Assembly: GCA_003641665.1 (NCBI GenBank)
Contig: QNBC01000005.1
Coordinates: forward strand, 1 to 32,609
From: a candidate division TA06 bacterium
GTDB taxonomy: Bacteria > Hydrothermota > 32-111 > QNBC01
DNA: 32,609 nt
Direction of reading: 5' to 3'
The notes under the pieces were generated by a model. The model was not told where the DNA came from. It did not search any database and worked only from the letters and a program-made list of their open reading frames with translations. Of this stretch, positions 1-11,152 are shown in pieces. The position numbers were made by a program, and so were the translations under genes. Position 1 is the first letter of the stretch. Each line of letters opens with the position of its first letter.

Positions 1-666
1 ATGCGGCTCGAATTTTCAATAGAATACGGGCCGGAAATAGAATCCGACTATTACAATTTCGAAGCGTTGAATGTACCTGAACATCATCCTTCGAGAGATA
101 TGCAGGATACGTTTTACATTGCCGGAAGTGATAGGTTGTTGAGGACTCATACGTCTCCCGTGCAAATCAGAACAATGGAAAACCGAAAACCGCCTATCAG
201 AATGATTGCACCGGGAAGATGTTATCGAAAAGATGAAATAGACCCTTCCCATTCTCCCGTTTTTCACCAGGTCGAAGGATTATATGTTGATGAGAATGTT
301 ACCTTTGCCGATTTGAAAGGGATATTATCCGCTTTTGCCAGAGAATTCTTTGGTCCGGATACGAAAACAAGATTTACGCCGTCATTTTTTCCCTTTACGG
401 AACCCAGTTCCGAGATGTATGTTTCCTGTGTCTTTTGCGGAGGCAAGGGGTGTAGTGTTTGTCAGCATACGGGATGGCTCGAAGTTCTCGGATGCGGGCT
501 TGTAAATCCGAAGGTTTTCCAATATGTAGGCTATAATACGGAAAAGTATAGTGGTTTTGCATTTGGACTTGGTGTTGAACGTTTTGCAATGTTGAAATAC
601 GGAATAGATGATATGAGGCTTCTGTTTGAAAATAACATGGAATTTTTGAAAGGCGTTATAAAATGA
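1..666 (+). CDS. pheS: Phenylalanine--tRNA ligase subunit alpha, C-terminal part (5' end outside window)
   Basis: Contains [31 protein letters not shown], the class II aaRS motif [21 protein letters not shown] and [19 protein letters not shown]; the first Met is probably internal, so the gene is truncated by the window edge. Confidence 0.97.
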   Translation: MRLEFSIEYGPEIESDYYNFEALNVPEHHPSRDMQDTFYIAGSDRLLRTHTSPVQIRTMENRKPPIRMIAPGRCYRKDEIDPSHSPVFHQVEGLYVDENVTFADLKGILSAFAREFFGPDTKTRFTPSFFPFTEPSSEMYVSCVFCGGKGCSVCQHTGWLEVLGCGLVNPKVFQYVGYNTEKYSGFAFGLGVERFAMLKYGIDDMRLLFENNMEFLKGVIK

Positions 667-2687
667 GAGTATCATTGGAATGGCTTAATGAGTATATCGA
701 GACGGATGGGCTTGACCTTCCTGTAATCCTGGAAGAGTGCGGATTCCCCGTTGAAGAGATTATCAAAGTCGGAGATGATATTGTTTATGATATAGAAGTC
801 ACTGCAAACAGACCGGATATGTTATCTATGCTCGGAGTTGCGCGGGAAATTAGAGCCAAGACCGGGAGAAAACTGCGACTTCCTGAAACATATGAGTTTA
901 AAGATGAAAATAGATGGAGAGATTTTTCTGTTAAGGTGGAAAATTTTGATGATACACCCCGATACATTGCTTGCAAATTGGCTCATGTACCTGTTAAAGA
1001 ATCACCCGATTGGTTAAAAAGACGGATAAAAAGTTATGGATTAAATCCTAAAAATGTCCTTGTTGATTTAACAAATTATATTGCAGTTGAACTGGGACAA
1101 CCTCTTCATGCTTTTTCGGAATCGCTTGTTGAAGGGAAAACGATTAATGTGAGAAGAGCGGTAAAAGGGGAAGAAATCGTAACTTTACTCGGAGAGAAAA
1201 AAGAACTGGATAATTCGATTCTCGTAATTGCCGATGCAGAGAAACCCATAGCACTTGCCGGTATAATAGGTGGAGAAGAGAGTGGTGTAAAGAGAAATTC
1301 CGAGTCGTTTATTATAGAATCCGCCTATTTTAATCCTATTCTTGTAAGGAAAGGTTCAAAGAAGCTAAATATAAAGACCGATGCTTCATATCGTTTTGAA
1401 AGAGGCGGATATTTCACAAGCCCCGATTTTGCACTTAAACGTTTTCTCTATTTACTAAAAGAAATAGTACCGGAAGTAGAAATCTATCTTCCAATCGATG
1501 TGTACGATAAGATTCCGGAACCGGTTAAAATAGAATTGGATAGGGATTTTATAAGAGAACGTCTCGGCTACAATATATCCGATGAAGAAATTGACACTAT
1601 ATTGAAACGATTTGATTTTGAAGTAAAAAAGGATAGCGTTGTGATACCGGATTACAGAAGGGATCTTTTCGAGCCCATCGATCTTGTCGAGGAGGTCGGC
1701 AGAATTTTCGGTTATAGTAACATACCTGATAGAGTGAGAGTACCCGAGGGAGTGTATGCAAGAAATAACAATCTTTTTAATATGGTTAGAACGATTAGGG
1801 ACACACTGGTCGGATTGGGGTATTATGAGAATGTTACTCTCGGACTTGTTTCCAAAAGAGAACTGGGAAAAATCTATGGCAATGTAGATAATTTCGTGAG
1901 GATTGCAAATCCGATAAATGTAAACATCGAATATATGACACCAACGCCATCGATAAATCTACTGAAAGTAGTGAAGAACAATATTTTGAAAAGCATTCGA
2001 AATATCAAAATCTTTGAATTCGGGCGCGGATTTGCGAAGGGTAAAGATGCTTTTATTGAAAAGAACATCCTTTCCGTAATGCTCTTCGGAATGCCCGATG
2101 AGAAAGAGTGGTACAACTCACCGAAAAGTTTTGATCTTTTCGATATAAAGGGAGTGGCTGAATATATCTTTGATTTGATGCATGTTGCGGAGGTTAAAAC
2201 CGATAGAGGAGAATATCCTCTCTATATGAAAGATGAATCTGTCTCTTATAAAATAGGAGATGTGGAAATAGCTCAATGTGGGCGAATCAGAAAAGATATA
2301 GAAAATTTTTACGAAATTGAAAACGGAATTTACAGCCTTGATATTGACTTAGATAAATTATTGGATTATACTAAAGAAAGGAGTTACGAGAGACCTTCGG
2401 CATACCCGTCGGTATACCGTGATCTGGCTCTTGTAATGGATAGAAGTGTTCTTTTCGGTGATCTTTTAAATGTAATCTACAGCGTTAATTCGCTTCCGTC
2501 TTTGAAGGTTAAGCTCTTTGATATTTACATAGGGAAGCAAATTCCCGAAGGAAAGAAGAGCATGGCGGTAAACCTTGAATTTAACGGTTTAACGAGAACT
2601 CTAAAAGATGATGAGGTGGAAGTTGTTGTGGGAAAGATAGTGGAGTCGTTAAAAGAGAAATTCGGAGCATATTTAAGGGAGAAGTAG
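663..2687 (+). CDS. pheT: Phenylalanine--tRNA ligase subunit beta, short form lacking the N-terminal EMAP/OB tRNA-binding domain
   Basis: B3/B4 motifs ([35 protein letters not shown]) and a C-terminal FDX-ACB domain; 4-nt overlap with pheS. Confidence 0.96.
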   Translation: MRVSLEWLNEYIETDGLDLPVILEECGFPVEEIIKVGDDIVYDIEVTANRPDMLSMLGVAREIRAKTGRKLRLPETYEFKDENRWRDFSVKVENFDDTPRYIACKLAHVPVKESPDWLKRRIKSYGLNPKNVLVDLTNYIAVELGQPLHAFSESLVEGKTINVRRAVKGEEIVTLLGEKKELDNSILVIADAEKPIALAGIIGGEESGVKRNSESFIIESAYFNPILVRKGSKKLNIKTDASYRFERGGYFTSPDFALKRFLYLLKEIVPEVEIYLPIDVYDKIPEPVKIELDRDFIRERLGYNISDEEIDTILKRFDFEVKKDSVVIPDYRRDLFEPIDLVEEVGRIFGYSNIPDRVRVPEGVYARNNNLFNMVRTIRDTLVGLGYYENVTLGLVSKRELGKIYGNVDNFVRIANPINVNIEYMTPTPSINLLKVVKNNILKSIRNIKIFEFGRGFAKGKDAFIEKNILSVMLFGMPDEKEWYNSPKSFDLFDIKGVAEYIFDLMHVAEVKTDRGEYPLYMKDESVSYKIGDVEIAQCGRIRKDIENFYEIENGIYSLDIDLDKLLDYTKERSYERPSAYPSVYRDLALVMDRSVLFGDLLNVIYSVNSLPSLKVKLFDIYIGKQIPEGKKSMAVNLEFNGLTRTLKDDEVEVVVGKIVESLKEKFGAYLREK

Positions 2688-2688
2688 T

Positions 2689-2895
2689 ATGGAAGACGAA
2701 ATCTTACGAAAGCTTGAAGAAAAGATTTCAAAAATAGAATCGTACATAAACAATTTAAAAATGGAAAATAAAGAATTAAAAAGTAAAATAGAAATTTTGC
2801 AAGAAGAAAAGTCGAAGTATGACGAAGAAAAGGAAAGTTTAAGACAACGATTATCAGCTCTTTTACAAAAATTAGAACAATTCGAGCAGATTTGA
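2689..2895 (+). CDS. Small coiled-coil protein, ZapB-like
   Basis: 68-aa heptad-rich coiled coil directly upstream of zapA; start 1 nt after the pheT stop. Confidence 0.6.
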   Translation: MEDEILRKLEEKISKIESYINNLKMENKELKSKIEILQEEKSKYDEEKESLRQRLSALLQKLEQFEQI

Positions 2896-2918
2896 ATGTA
2901 GCAGGGATTTAGAATATA

Positions 2919-3206
2919 ATGGAAGAAGAAAAGAATATTGAAATTAATGTTTTTAATAGAAAATATCTCTTTAAGATAGTCGATAATATAGATAAAAATA
3001 AACTTGATAGGATAGTATCGTATATTGAGAAAACGATAAATCAATACGCATCTAAATTATTAGGAAAGAGAACTAAAGAAGAGATATTATTACTGGCAAC
3101 TTTGAACATAACTTATGATTTGCTTACTTTGAAAGATTATAGCGAAGAGTTTAAAGATAAGCTGTTTAGACAGCTTGTAAAATTAGAGAACGAGTGTATT
3201 AACTAA
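2919..3206 (+). CDS. zapA: Cell division protein ZapA
   Basis: 95 aa, ZapA-type sequence (INVFNRKYLFKIV...LLATLNITYDLL), located between pheT and a 6S RNA as in other bacteria. Confidence 0.85.
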   Translation: MEEEKNIEINVFNRKYLFKIVDNIDKNKLDRIVSYIEKTINQYASKLLGKRTKEEILLLATLNITYDLLTLKDYSEEFKDKLFRQLVKLENECIN

Positions 3207-3212
3207 TTTAAA

Positions 3213-3396
3213 TATTCTAATCCCTGCCATATTCGTGATTGCTTAAGTTTTTTGAGCCAACACCTTACCTTTGGGGAACCGGCTCGGATATGGATTGCAG
3301 ACCATTCCGATGGTGCTATGAAATATCCGTAAGGTGCCCACTTTAAAAGTAAGGTTCAAACAGCTAAGATTTACACGGTATGGTGGGGATAGATTA
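3213..3396 (+). ncRNA. ssrS: 6S RNA
   Basis: Closing stem AATCCCTGCCATA(3219-3231)/TATGGTGGGGAT(3379-3390); internal pairings TTGAGCC(3252-3258)/GGTTCAA(3353-3359), CACCTTAC/GTAAGGTG and CGGATAT/ATATCCG; about 180 nt, directly after zapA. Exact ends are estimated. Confidence 0.85.
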
Positions 3397-3418
3397 TTTT
3401 ATAGAAAGAAGGTGATTT

Positions 3419-4981
3419 ATGAGCATGTTAATGGTAGTAATAGGAGCTATTGTAATAAGCTTGGTAATGCTTTTTCTCGGATATTTCATAGCAAAGAGGC
3501 AGAGAGAGAATCGACTTAAGACGGCAAATGAGATTGCGGAAACAATCATTGAAGAGGCAAAGAAAGAAGCTAGCGCCTATAAAAGACTTGCGGAACTTGA
3601 TATTAAAGAAGAGATGGCGCGTCGCAATGAGGATTTCGAAAAGAAAAAACAGCAGCGATTGAGAGAGGTTATTGAAAAAGAGAAGCTGATTGAGAATGAA
3701 AAGAGAGAAACGGAAAAGAGAAACGAGCTTCTGAAGATGCGTGGAGAAGAGCTGAATAGAAAAGAGCAATCCATTCAGCAGAGAGAAAAAAATATAAAGA
3801 CAAAAGAGGAAAGGATAAGGGAAATTATAGATCAGGAGAACAAAAAATTGGAACAGATTTCCGGTATGACAAGAGAACAGGCAAAGCAGATGTTGATTAA
3901 CAATATGCAATCGGAAGCGAGATATGAAGCCGCTCAACTCATAAAACGAATCAAGGACGAAGCGAGAGAGAAGGCTGAGAAAGAAGCTAAGGAAATAATT
4001 ACATATGCCATACAGAAACTTTCCACGGATCAAGTTGCCGAGACAACAGTTTCCGTTGTGTCATTACCGAATGATGAAATGAAGGGACGAATCATCGGTA
4101 GAGAGGGAAGGAATATAAGGGCTTTTGAAAATATCACCGGGGTAGAGCTTATCATTGATGATACTCCCGAAGCGGTAAGTATATCCAGTTTCGATCCGGT
4201 GAGGAGGGAAATAGCAAGGCTATCTCTCGAGAAATTGGTACAAGACGGAAGAATTCATCCTGCGAGAATAGAAGAGGTTGTCAATAAAACGGAAAAAGAG
4301 ATTGATAACATTATAAAAGAAACGGGAAAAGAAGTTGTTATGGAGCTTGGTATTTTGAATATCCATCCCGAACTCGTGAAATTACTCGGGAGATTGAGAT
4401 ACAGAACAAGCTATGGACAAAACGTACTTCAACATTCCAAAGAAGTGGCATACCTCGCTGCATTTATGGCTGACGAACTCGGGCTTGACAGGAATTTGGC
4501 AAAGAGAGCGGGGCTCTTGCATGATATAGGTAAAGCTGTGGATCAAACTATGGAAGGGACCCACGCTAAAATTGGTGGAGAACTGGCAAAGCGATACGGT
4601 GAAAGTGAAATTATAATAAATGCTATTTGGGCGCACCATGAAGAAATTGAACCCATATCACCCATTGCCGTTTTAATTCAGGCGGCCGATACTATTTCCG
4701 GGGCAAGACCCGGAGCAAGAAGAGAAAGTCTCGAAGCCTATGTCAAGAGACTTGAGAATCTTGAACATATCGCAAGTTCTTACGATGGAGTGGAGAAAGT
4801 ATTTGCCATGCAGGCGGGAAGGGAAGTCCGTGTAATTGTGGAGCCGGAAGCCATTGATGATGTTAAAGCGTCGGAGTTGGTGGATTCCATTGCAAAGCAG
4901 ATCGAATCCGAATTGAAATACCCCGGACAGATCAAAGTCACAGTTATAAGAGAATTGAGGGTATCCGAATATGCGAGATAA
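3419..4981 (+). CDS. rny: Ribonuclease Y
   Basis: N-terminal TM, coiled coil, KH domain ([15 protein letters not shown]) and HD domain ([13 protein letters not shown]). Confidence 0.97.
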   Translation: MSMLMVVIGAIVISLVMLFLGYFIAKRQRENRLKTANEIAETIIEEAKKEASAYKRLAELDIKEEMARRNEDFEKKKQQRLREVIEKEKLIENEKRETEKRNELLKMRGEELNRKEQSIQQREKNIKTKEERIREIIDQENKKLEQISGMTREQAKQMLINNMQSEARYEAAQLIKRIKDEAREKAEKEAKEIITYAIQKLSTDQVAETTVSVVSLPNDEMKGRIIGREGRNIRAFENITGVELIIDDTPEAVSISSFDPVRREIARLSLEKLVQDGRIHPARIEEVVNKTEKEIDNIIKETGKEVVMELGILNIHPELVKLLGRLRYRTSYGQNVLQHSKEVAYLAAFMADELGLDRNLAKRAGLLHDIGKAVDQTMEGTHAKIGGELAKRYGESEIIINAIWAHHEEIEPISPIAVLIQAADTISGARPGARRESLEAYVKRLENLEHIASSYDGVEKVFAMQAGREVRVIVEPEAIDDVKASELVDSIAKQIESELKYPGQIKVTVIRELRVSEYAR

Positions 4982-5786
4982 ACTTCGGGTCATTTTTATC
5001 GGTGATATAGTTGGTAAAGGGGGAAGAAGAATTGTCAAAGAACTTGTTCCTTCGCTGAAATCGAGGTATGAACCCGATCTGGTAATTGCCAATGGAGAAA
5101 ATGCGGCTAACGGGAAAGGATTAACACCGAAAATTACAAAGGAATTGCTAAATAGTGGTATTGATATTATGACATCGGGGAATCATATATGGAACAAACC
5201 TGAAATATTTGATTATTTGAATGAAACGAAGGTTCTTATAAGGCCGAATAATTATCCCGAAGGAGTGCCGGGTAAAGGGTTTACGACAATCGAAATTGAT
5301 GATTACGGGAAAGTCGGAATTGTGAACACACAGGGTAGAGTGTTTATGCAGAGTATTGATTGCCCGTTCAGAAAGACCGAAGACGAGCTAAGTACTCTAA
5401 AAGATTGCAATGCGATAATCGTAGACTTTCATGGAGAGGCCACTTCGGAAAAGAAAACTTTTGCCAGATATTTTTCCGGAAGGGTGAGTGCGGTTCTCGG
5501 TACGCATACACATGTTCAAACGACAGATTGTGATATTTTAAACGGGACGGCGTATATTAGCGATGTCGGAATGACAGGCGCTTTTAATAGCATAATAGGT
5601 ATGAAATATGAAACGGTTATCGATCGTTTTTTAAAGGCAATACCTACCCGATTCGAAGTAGCCGACGAGGATCTGAGAATGGATTTTGTGATGCTTGATA
5701 TAACGGATGGACATACTGAGAAAATAACGGTGTTCGAATATGATATAATGGGTAACAAGGTAGTTGAAATATCAAAGGGAGCATAA
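4971..5786 (+). CDS. TIGR00282/YmdB-family metallophosphoesterase
   Basis: [39 protein letters not shown] and [10 protein letters not shown]; adjacent to rny. Confidence 0.95.
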   Translation: MRDKLRVIFIGDIVGKGGRRIVKELVPSLKSRYEPDLVIANGENAANGKGLTPKITKELLNSGIDIMTSGNHIWNKPEIFDYLNETKVLIRPNNYPEGVPGKGFTTIEIDDYGKVGIVNTQGRVFMQSIDCPFRKTEDELSTLKDCNAIIVDFHGEATSEKKTFARYFSGRVSAVLGTHTHVQTTDCDILNGTAYISDVGMTGAFNSIIGMKYETVIDRFLKAIPTRFEVADEDLRMDFVMLDITDGHTEKITVFEYDIMGNKVVEISKGA

Positions 5787-6641
5787 ATGAAGGTTCTAAA
5801 AGGCAACCCGGTAAAAGAAAAGATAATTTCCGATGTCAAAAATTATATCGATGCCGGCAAAGATAAAGTTGGGATTTTACTTGCTACTGATGACAAGTCC
5901 GCTGCTGTTTATGCAAGAGCACAGGTTAAAATGTTCAGTAAATACGGTATAGATGTGGATCTATATAGTCCTACCAAAGATGTGAAACAGGATGAAATTC
6001 TTTCTAGGATTAAAAAGTGGAATAGCGATGAAAATTTACATGGGATTATGCTTCTCTCTCCAATGTATCGCCAATTAAACAGGAATGAAATTGTTGAGTC
6101 CTTAGAGTCCGATAAGGATATAGAGGGAATCAAAGCGATTAACCTGGGGAAACTAATGCTCAATGAGAATGGACTTTTCCCTCCGACAGCTGTTGCATCC
6201 GTTGAAATTTTGAAATATTACGGTATAGAAACAGAGGGAAAGAATTGTGTTATTGCAGGGAGAAGTGTTATAGTAGGTAAATCTCTCGCGATTCTTCTTT
6301 TACGATATGACAAAATGGGAAATGCTACTGTAACCGTATGTCATTCTAAAACGGCTAATATTAAGGATTATTTAAGGAGAGCGGATATAGTTTTTGCAGC
6401 CATAGGAAGAGCAGGTTATTTCAAAGCCTCCGATTTTAAAGAGGGATCGGTTTATGTCGATATAGGAATCAATGTCGTTGAGAAAAACGGTAAAAGAATT
6501 ATAGTTGGTGATGTAGAACCCGATAAAGTGGAACATCTATATGCTTATACACCGGTACCCGGTGGTGTCGGAACTGTAACAAATGCCATATTATTGAGAA
6601 ATTATGTCGAATCAAAGCGAAGAAAAGATTTTAACTGTTAG
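5787..6641 (+). CDS. folD: FolD-family methylene-THF dehydrogenase/cyclohydrolase homologue with altered active site
   Basis: Nucleotide-binding GKNCVIAGRSVIVGKSLA and the C-terminal TPVPGGVGTVT are conserved; the catalytic Lys and QLPLP motifs are not. Confidence 0.88.
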   Translation: MKVLKGNPVKEKIISDVKNYIDAGKDKVGILLATDDKSAAVYARAQVKMFSKYGIDVDLYSPTKDVKQDEILSRIKKWNSDENLHGIMLLSPMYRQLNRNEIVESLESDKDIEGIKAINLGKLMLNENGLFPPTAVASVEILKYYGIETEGKNCVIAGRSVIVGKSLAILLLRYDKMGNATVTVCHSKTANIKDYLRRADIVFAAIGRAGYFKASDFKEGSVYVDIGINVVEKNGKRIIVGDVEPDKVEHLYAYTPVPGGVGTVTNAILLRNYVESKRRKDFNC

Positions 6642-7812
6642 CGAAATCAATCGTATTGTTAAGGAGATTATTGAAGATAATATTCCTCCGTTATGGATAA
6701 CGGGGGAAATTTCAAATTATAAAGCCCATATTTCGGGGCATATCTATTTTTCTTTAAAGGATGAAAATGCACAAATTTCATGTATAATGTTCAAGAGTTA
6801 TGCAAAAAATATTCCGGAGAATATAGGAAATGGTATAAAGGTACGTGTATACGGAGAAATAGGGGTATATGAGAAGGGTGGCGTTTATCAAATCTATGTG
6901 AAGGAAATAAGAGAAGAAGGAAAGGGAGATCTTCAGATTGCCTTTGAGAAGATGAAACGTAAGCTCTTCGAAGAAGGCTTGTTTGCCGAAGAGCACAAAT
7001 TGCCGATTCCCGAATATCCCATGAAAATAGGCGTTATTACAGCTATTCAAGCTGCTGCATTAAGGGATATCATTAATGTCCTTTCGAGACGAGCTCCATT
7101 TGTGGAAATTATTCTGAGACCGGCGCAGGTTCAAGGGGAACAGGCAAAGTTTGATATTGTAAAAGCCATAGATGAACTAAACGAATACGGGGATGTGGAT
7201 ATTATTTTACTGGCGAGGGGCGGAGGTTCCATAGAGGATTTGTGGGCTTTTAACGAGGAGATAGTGGCAAGAGCGATTTACGATTCGAAGATACCGATAA
7301 TTACCGGTGTCGGGCATGAAATTGATTTTACAATCGCCGATTTCGTTGCGGACTTGAGAGCTCCAACTCCATCGGCAGCAGCAGAAGTTGCCGTTAGAAG
7401 CAGGCAGGAAATTGAAGGAGTTCTCTTAAATTACGAGAAAGCGTTAAGCAGAGCATTTGTTAAAATATTAAACGATTATAACGGAAAACTGAATATTTAC
7501 AAAGAGAGTTATGCTCTCAAGAAGTTTGTCGATATTGTCAGGCAGAGAAGGATAGATCTTGACAGATATGTGGAGAGAGCAAATATTTCCCTTTTAAGAA
7601 CATTAAATGAAAAGGTCAGGGAACTTTCCTTTTTTAGTAAAAGAGTTGAGAGCACTAATTATAAGAACATACTCAAAAGAGGTTTTGTTATAGCGAGAAG
7701 AGATGGAAATATAATGAAAGCGAGGAAGGATGTAAATCTCTATGATAGGTTGATTTTTGAATTCTATGATGGTAAAATTAGAGGCATTGTGGATAAGAAA
7801 ATAAAGGAGTGA
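6604..7812 (+). CDS. xseA: Exodeoxyribonuclease VII large subunit
   Basis: ILTVSEINRIVKEIIE..LWITGEISN, RGGGSIEDLWAFNEE, GHEIDFTIADFVADLRAPTPSAAAE. Confidence 0.97.
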   Translation: MSNQSEEKILTVSEINRIVKEIIEDNIPPLWITGEISNYKAHISGHIYFSLKDENAQISCIMFKSYAKNIPENIGNGIKVRVYGEIGVYEKGGVYQIYVKEIREEGKGDLQIAFEKMKRKLFEEGLFAEEHKLPIPEYPMKIGVITAIQAAALRDIINVLSRRAPFVEIILRPAQVQGEQAKFDIVKAIDELNEYGDVDIILLARGGGSIEDLWAFNEEIVARAIYDSKIPIITGVGHEIDFTIADFVADLRAPTPSAAAEVAVRSRQEIEGVLLNYEKALSRAFVKILNDYNGKLNIYKESYALKKFVDIVRQRRIDLDRYVERANISLLRTLNEKVRELSFFSKRVESTNYKNILKRGFVIARRDGNIMKARKDVNLYDRLIFEFYDGKIRGIVDKKIKE

Positions 7813-7814
7813 TA

Positions 7815-8057
7815 ATGGATAGAGAATTATCATTTGAAGAAGCGATAGAGGAGCTTGAAGAAATCACGAACAAAATGGAAAAAGGAGAAATCCCTCTTGA
7901 GAAATCCATTGAACTGTACGAAAAGGCAAAAAAGCTCATAAAATTTTGTGAAGATAAACTCAGTAATGTTGAGAAGAGGATAAAGGAACTTAAAAAGGAC
8001 GAAAATGGCAATTTTTACCTGAAAGATATAGAGGAGATCGATGAAGAATCTGATTAA
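7815..8057 (+). CDS. xseB: Exodeoxyribonuclease VII small subunit
   Basis: MDRELSFEEAIEELEEITNKMEKGEIPLEKSIELYEKAKKLI is the typical XseB signature; directly follows xseA. Confidence 0.95.
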   Translation: MDRELSFEEAIEELEEITNKMEKGEIPLEKSIELYEKAKKLIKFCEDKLSNVEKRIKELKKDENGNFYLKDIEEIDEESD

Positions 8058-8865
8058 TGCCGCATTAAACGGGATTGTCAGTGAACTTAATATAGATAGC
8101 AATTTAAATGATGCCATTTCGTATGCGATAAACAGCGGAGGAAAGAGAATCCGCCCCACAATAGCATGTATGGTTTATAAAGCCAGAAAAAACAGTGTAT
8201 CACGAGAGATCTTGAGAATGGCATCAGCCATAGAGATGATACACACCGCAAGCCTTATACACGACGATCTTCCCGGTATAGACAATGACGATTTTAGGCG
8301 TAAAAAGCCCACTGTGCATAAAAAGTTCGATGAAGCGACGGCAATTCTGGCAGGTGATCTTCTCTTTGTGAAGGGGCTTGCACTACTTTCCGAAAATGAT
8401 AAACTCGGTAAAATCGGTGCCAACATTATGGAATCACTTATTAACGGTGAATTTCTTGATATAAAGTACGAAAACAAAAAAGTAAAAATAGAAGATTGGC
8501 TGCGAATGGTAAAAGGAAAAACCGCTGCACTGATTCGATTATCATTTCTAACAGGAGCGATACTCGCGGATTACTCAAACGAAGAAACGGATAAGCTCGG
8601 TGAAGTCGGAGAATCAATAGGAATTGCTTTTCAGATGACAGATGACTTGTTAGATGTAATCGGAAGCGAAAAGGAGGTTGGGAAGAAGTTACGTAAAGAT
8701 AGAGAGAAAGGGAAATGCACGGCTCTTCAATATTGTTCGGTAAACGAGCTTAAGGAAAAAACGGAAATCTACTTTAACAGAGGTATTGATATAATAAAAA
8801 CGATAGATGGTGATTTTAACGATTTAATCGAATATTTAATTATCTTAAAAGAGAGGACAAAATGA
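8041..8865 (+). CDS. ispA: Polyprenyl synthetase (farnesyl/geranylgeranyl diphosphate synthase)
   Basis: SGGKRIRP, HDDLPGIDNDD (FARM) and FQMTDDLLDV (SARM); follows xseB and lies close to dxs. Confidence 0.93.
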   Translation: MKNLINAALNGIVSELNIDSNLNDAISYAINSGGKRIRPTIACMVYKARKNSVSREILRMASAIEMIHTASLIHDDLPGIDNDDFRRKKPTVHKKFDEATAILAGDLLFVKGLALLSENDKLGKIGANIMESLINGEFLDIKYENKKVKIEDWLRMVKGKTAALIRLSFLTGAILADYSNEETDKLGEVGESIGIAFQMTDDLLDVIGSEKEVGKKLRKDREKGKCTALQYCSVNELKEKTEIYFNRGIDIIKTIDGDFNDLIEYLIILKERTK

Positions 8866-9287
8866 CTGTCTCTGTGGGCATAAAAATTGTACTTGTCGCT
8901 TTATTTTCCGGGCTTGTGGCTCAATTTGCGAAATTTGTCTCGCATATACTTGTATATCATAAAATCGATTTCGTGAAATTGTATCAAACGGGGGGAATGC
9001 CGAGCGCTCATTCGGCAGGAGTAATGGCTCTCTCGACGATGGTGGGTGTTTACGAAGGATTCGGATCGATTATCTTTGCAATCACACTTTATTTTTCATT
9101 AATAGTCATGTACGATGCGGCAGGGATAAGGAGATCTGCAGGTCAGCAGGCACGTGTTTTGAACATGATAATTGCGAGAAGAGAAATAAGAGATGTCAAT
9201 AGATTGGTTGAGCAACTCGGGCATACTCCTTTTGAAGTCTTAATGGGGTCGATTTTAGGAATATTAATGGCGGGTGTATTTTTATGA
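8862..9287 (+). CDS. Divergent PAP2 (DUF212/YuiD) family membrane protein
   Basis: TGGMPSAHSAGVMAL, YDAAGIRRSAGQQARVLN. Confidence 0.9.
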   Translation: MTVSVGIKIVLVALFSGLVAQFAKFVSHILVYHKIDFVKLYQTGGMPSAHSAGVMALSTMVGVYEGFGSIIFAITLYFSLIVMYDAAGIRRSAGQQARVLNMIIARREIRDVNRLVEQLGHTPFEVLMGSILGILMAGVFL

Positions 9288-11152
9288 TAATTGAGCGAAT
9301 CGACAGTCCTAACGATTTGAAATCGTTGAACATTGAAGAGCTGAAAATACTGGCAAAGGAGATCAGGGAATACATTATACAAACCGTATCAAATACGGGT
9401 GGTCACCTCGCTCCCAGTCTCGGTACCGTGGAATTAACTCTTGCACTACATTATGTATTTGATGCTCCCATGGATAAAATTATATTTGATGTCGGACATC
9501 AGGCATATACACACAAAATAATTACGGGAAGAAGAGAGGCATTTAAAAATCTCAGGAAATACAAAGGATTAAGCGGATTTACAAATAGAAAAGAAAGTGA
9601 ATACGATCCATTCGGAGCGGGGCATGTGGGAACAGCCATCTCATCAGCTCTCGGTTTTGCTGTTTCAAGGGATCTTAAAGGGGGCAATAATAAGGTGATT
9701 GCCGTAGTAGGTGACGGAGGATTGACAGCGGGAATGAGTTACGAAGGTTTAAATAATGCAGGTTTTTTAAACAGAGACTTTATTGTAGTCCTTAATGATA
9801 ATGAGATGTCTATTGACAAAAATATAGGGGGCATAGCAAAATATCTTGCAAGAATAACAGCTTCGAGTGAATACTATTCCGTTAAAAGTGGCATTTGGAA
9901 TTTTGTGGACAATGTAACGAACCATAATGAAAAAGTTATAAAATTTATGAAAAGGGTAAAGGAGAGCGTAAAGAGACTTTTTATAGAAACTCCTACAATC
10001 TTTTTTGAAGAATTTGGGTTTCACTATATGGGACCATATAACGGACACAAGCTGGAAGAATTAATCGAAGTTTTCAAATTTATAAAAAATCTTAAAGAGC
10101 CTGTTTTTGTTCATGTTATAACGGAAAAAGGGAAGGGATATAAAAAGGCGGAGGAGGATCCGACTCGTTTTCACGGGCTCGGGCCATTTAATATAGAAAG
10201 CGGAAAGGTCGACAAACCCGAGAACAGCCGCCCTAAATACACATCCGTTTTTGCCGATAAAATGGTGGATATTGGTGAAAAATACGAAGATGTCGTGGCT
10301 ATTACGGCAGCGATGCCTCAGGGGACGGGATTGGTGAAATTTAGAGAACATTTCGGCGAGAGATTTTACGATGTGGGTATAGCCGAACAACATGCCGTAA
10401 CGTTTGCCGGGGGGCTAGCAGCAGGGGGAATGCACCCGTTTGTCGCTATTTATTCAACTTTTTTACAGAGAGCTTATGATTCTATTATCCATGATGTGGC
10501 TTTGCAGAATTTACCGGTTGTATTTTGTATAGACAGAGCCGGTGTGGTTGGCGCTGACGGTCCCACTCATCACGGCACATTCGACATTGCATATTTGAGA
10601 GCTGTGCCGAATATGGTTTTAATGGCTCCGAAGGATGCGGAAGAGTTTAAAGAAATGCTGGAGTTTGCAGCGAAATACCGTGAGGGGCCGATTGCAATAA
10701 GATATCCCAGGGATACAATACCGAGATCCTTCGGGAAAAATGATGTAATCGAAAAGGGGAAAGCGGAATGGATTAAGAGGGATAAAAATGATACTGTAGT
10801 TCTTGCATTTGGTACGGGAAATGTAATTGCAAGGGAGCTGGATGAGAAAAAGAAAGTGAAATTCGATATGGTCAATTTGCGTTTTGCAAAACCGGTTGAT
10901 AAGGAGCTTATCGGTAACATAGCAAGGGAATATAAAAATATGATCGTTATCGAGGAAGGGAATATCATGGGGGGCGTTGGAGAAGGGATTTTGAGAGATC
11001 TGTTTGAAAGCGGATTCAGAGGGAAATTTGCGATAATGGGATTTGACGACATATTCATTACATTTGGGGACAGGAAAATATTGCTTAATATTTCCGGTTT
11101 TTCATCGGATAAATTATTAAATGTAGTTAATAAATTGAGAGGTAGTAAATGA
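9284..11152 (+). CDS. dxs: 1-deoxy-D-xylulose-5-phosphate synthase
   Basis: GGHLAPSLGTVELTLALHYVF, VGDGGLTAGMSYEGLNNAG, DVGIAEQHAVTFAGGLA, GADGPTHHGTFDI. Confidence 0.97.
   Translation: MIIERIDSPNDLKSLNIEELKILAKEIREYIIQTVSNTGGHLAPSLGTVELTLALHYVFDAPMDKIIFDVGHQAYTHKIITGRREAFKNLRKYKGLSGFTNRKESEYDPFGAGHVGTAISSALGFAVSRDLKGGNNKVIAVVGDGGLTAGMSYEGLNNAGFLNRDFIVVLNDNEMSIDKNIGGIAKYLARITASSEYYSVKSGIWNFVDNVTNHNEKVIKFMKRVKESVKRLFIETPTIFFEEFGFHYMGPYNGHKLEELIEVFKFIKNLKEPVFVHVITEKGKGYKKAEEDPTRFHGLGPFNIESGKVDKPENSRPKYTSVFADKMVDIGEKYEDVVAITAAMPQGTGLVKFREHFGERFYDVGIAEQHAVTFAGGLAAGGMHPFVAIYSTFLQRAYDSIIHDVALQNLPVVFCIDRAGVVGADGPTHHGTFDIAYLRAVPNMVLMAPKDAEEFKEMLEFAAKYREGPIAIRYPRDTIPRSFGKNDVIEKGKAEWIKRDKNDTVVLAFGTGNVIARELDEKKKVKFDMVNLRFAKPVDKELIGNIAREYKNMIVIEEGNIMGGVGEGILRDLFESGFRGKFAIMGFDDIFITFGDRKILLNISGFSSDKLLNVVNKLRGSK

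Noticed and set aside
3334-3519. 61-aa + strand ORF
   Set aside because: Overlaps the 6S RNA 3' half and the rny start in another frame; no protein-like features.
3428-4033. 201-aa - strand ORF antisense to rny
   Set aside because: Antisense shadow of the Lys/Glu-rich coiled coil of RNase Y, giving Phe/Leu/Ser-rich sequence; no RBS or family match.
10570-11058. 162-aa - strand ORF antisense to dxs
   Set aside because: Ser/Phe-rich antisense shadow of a well-conserved gene.
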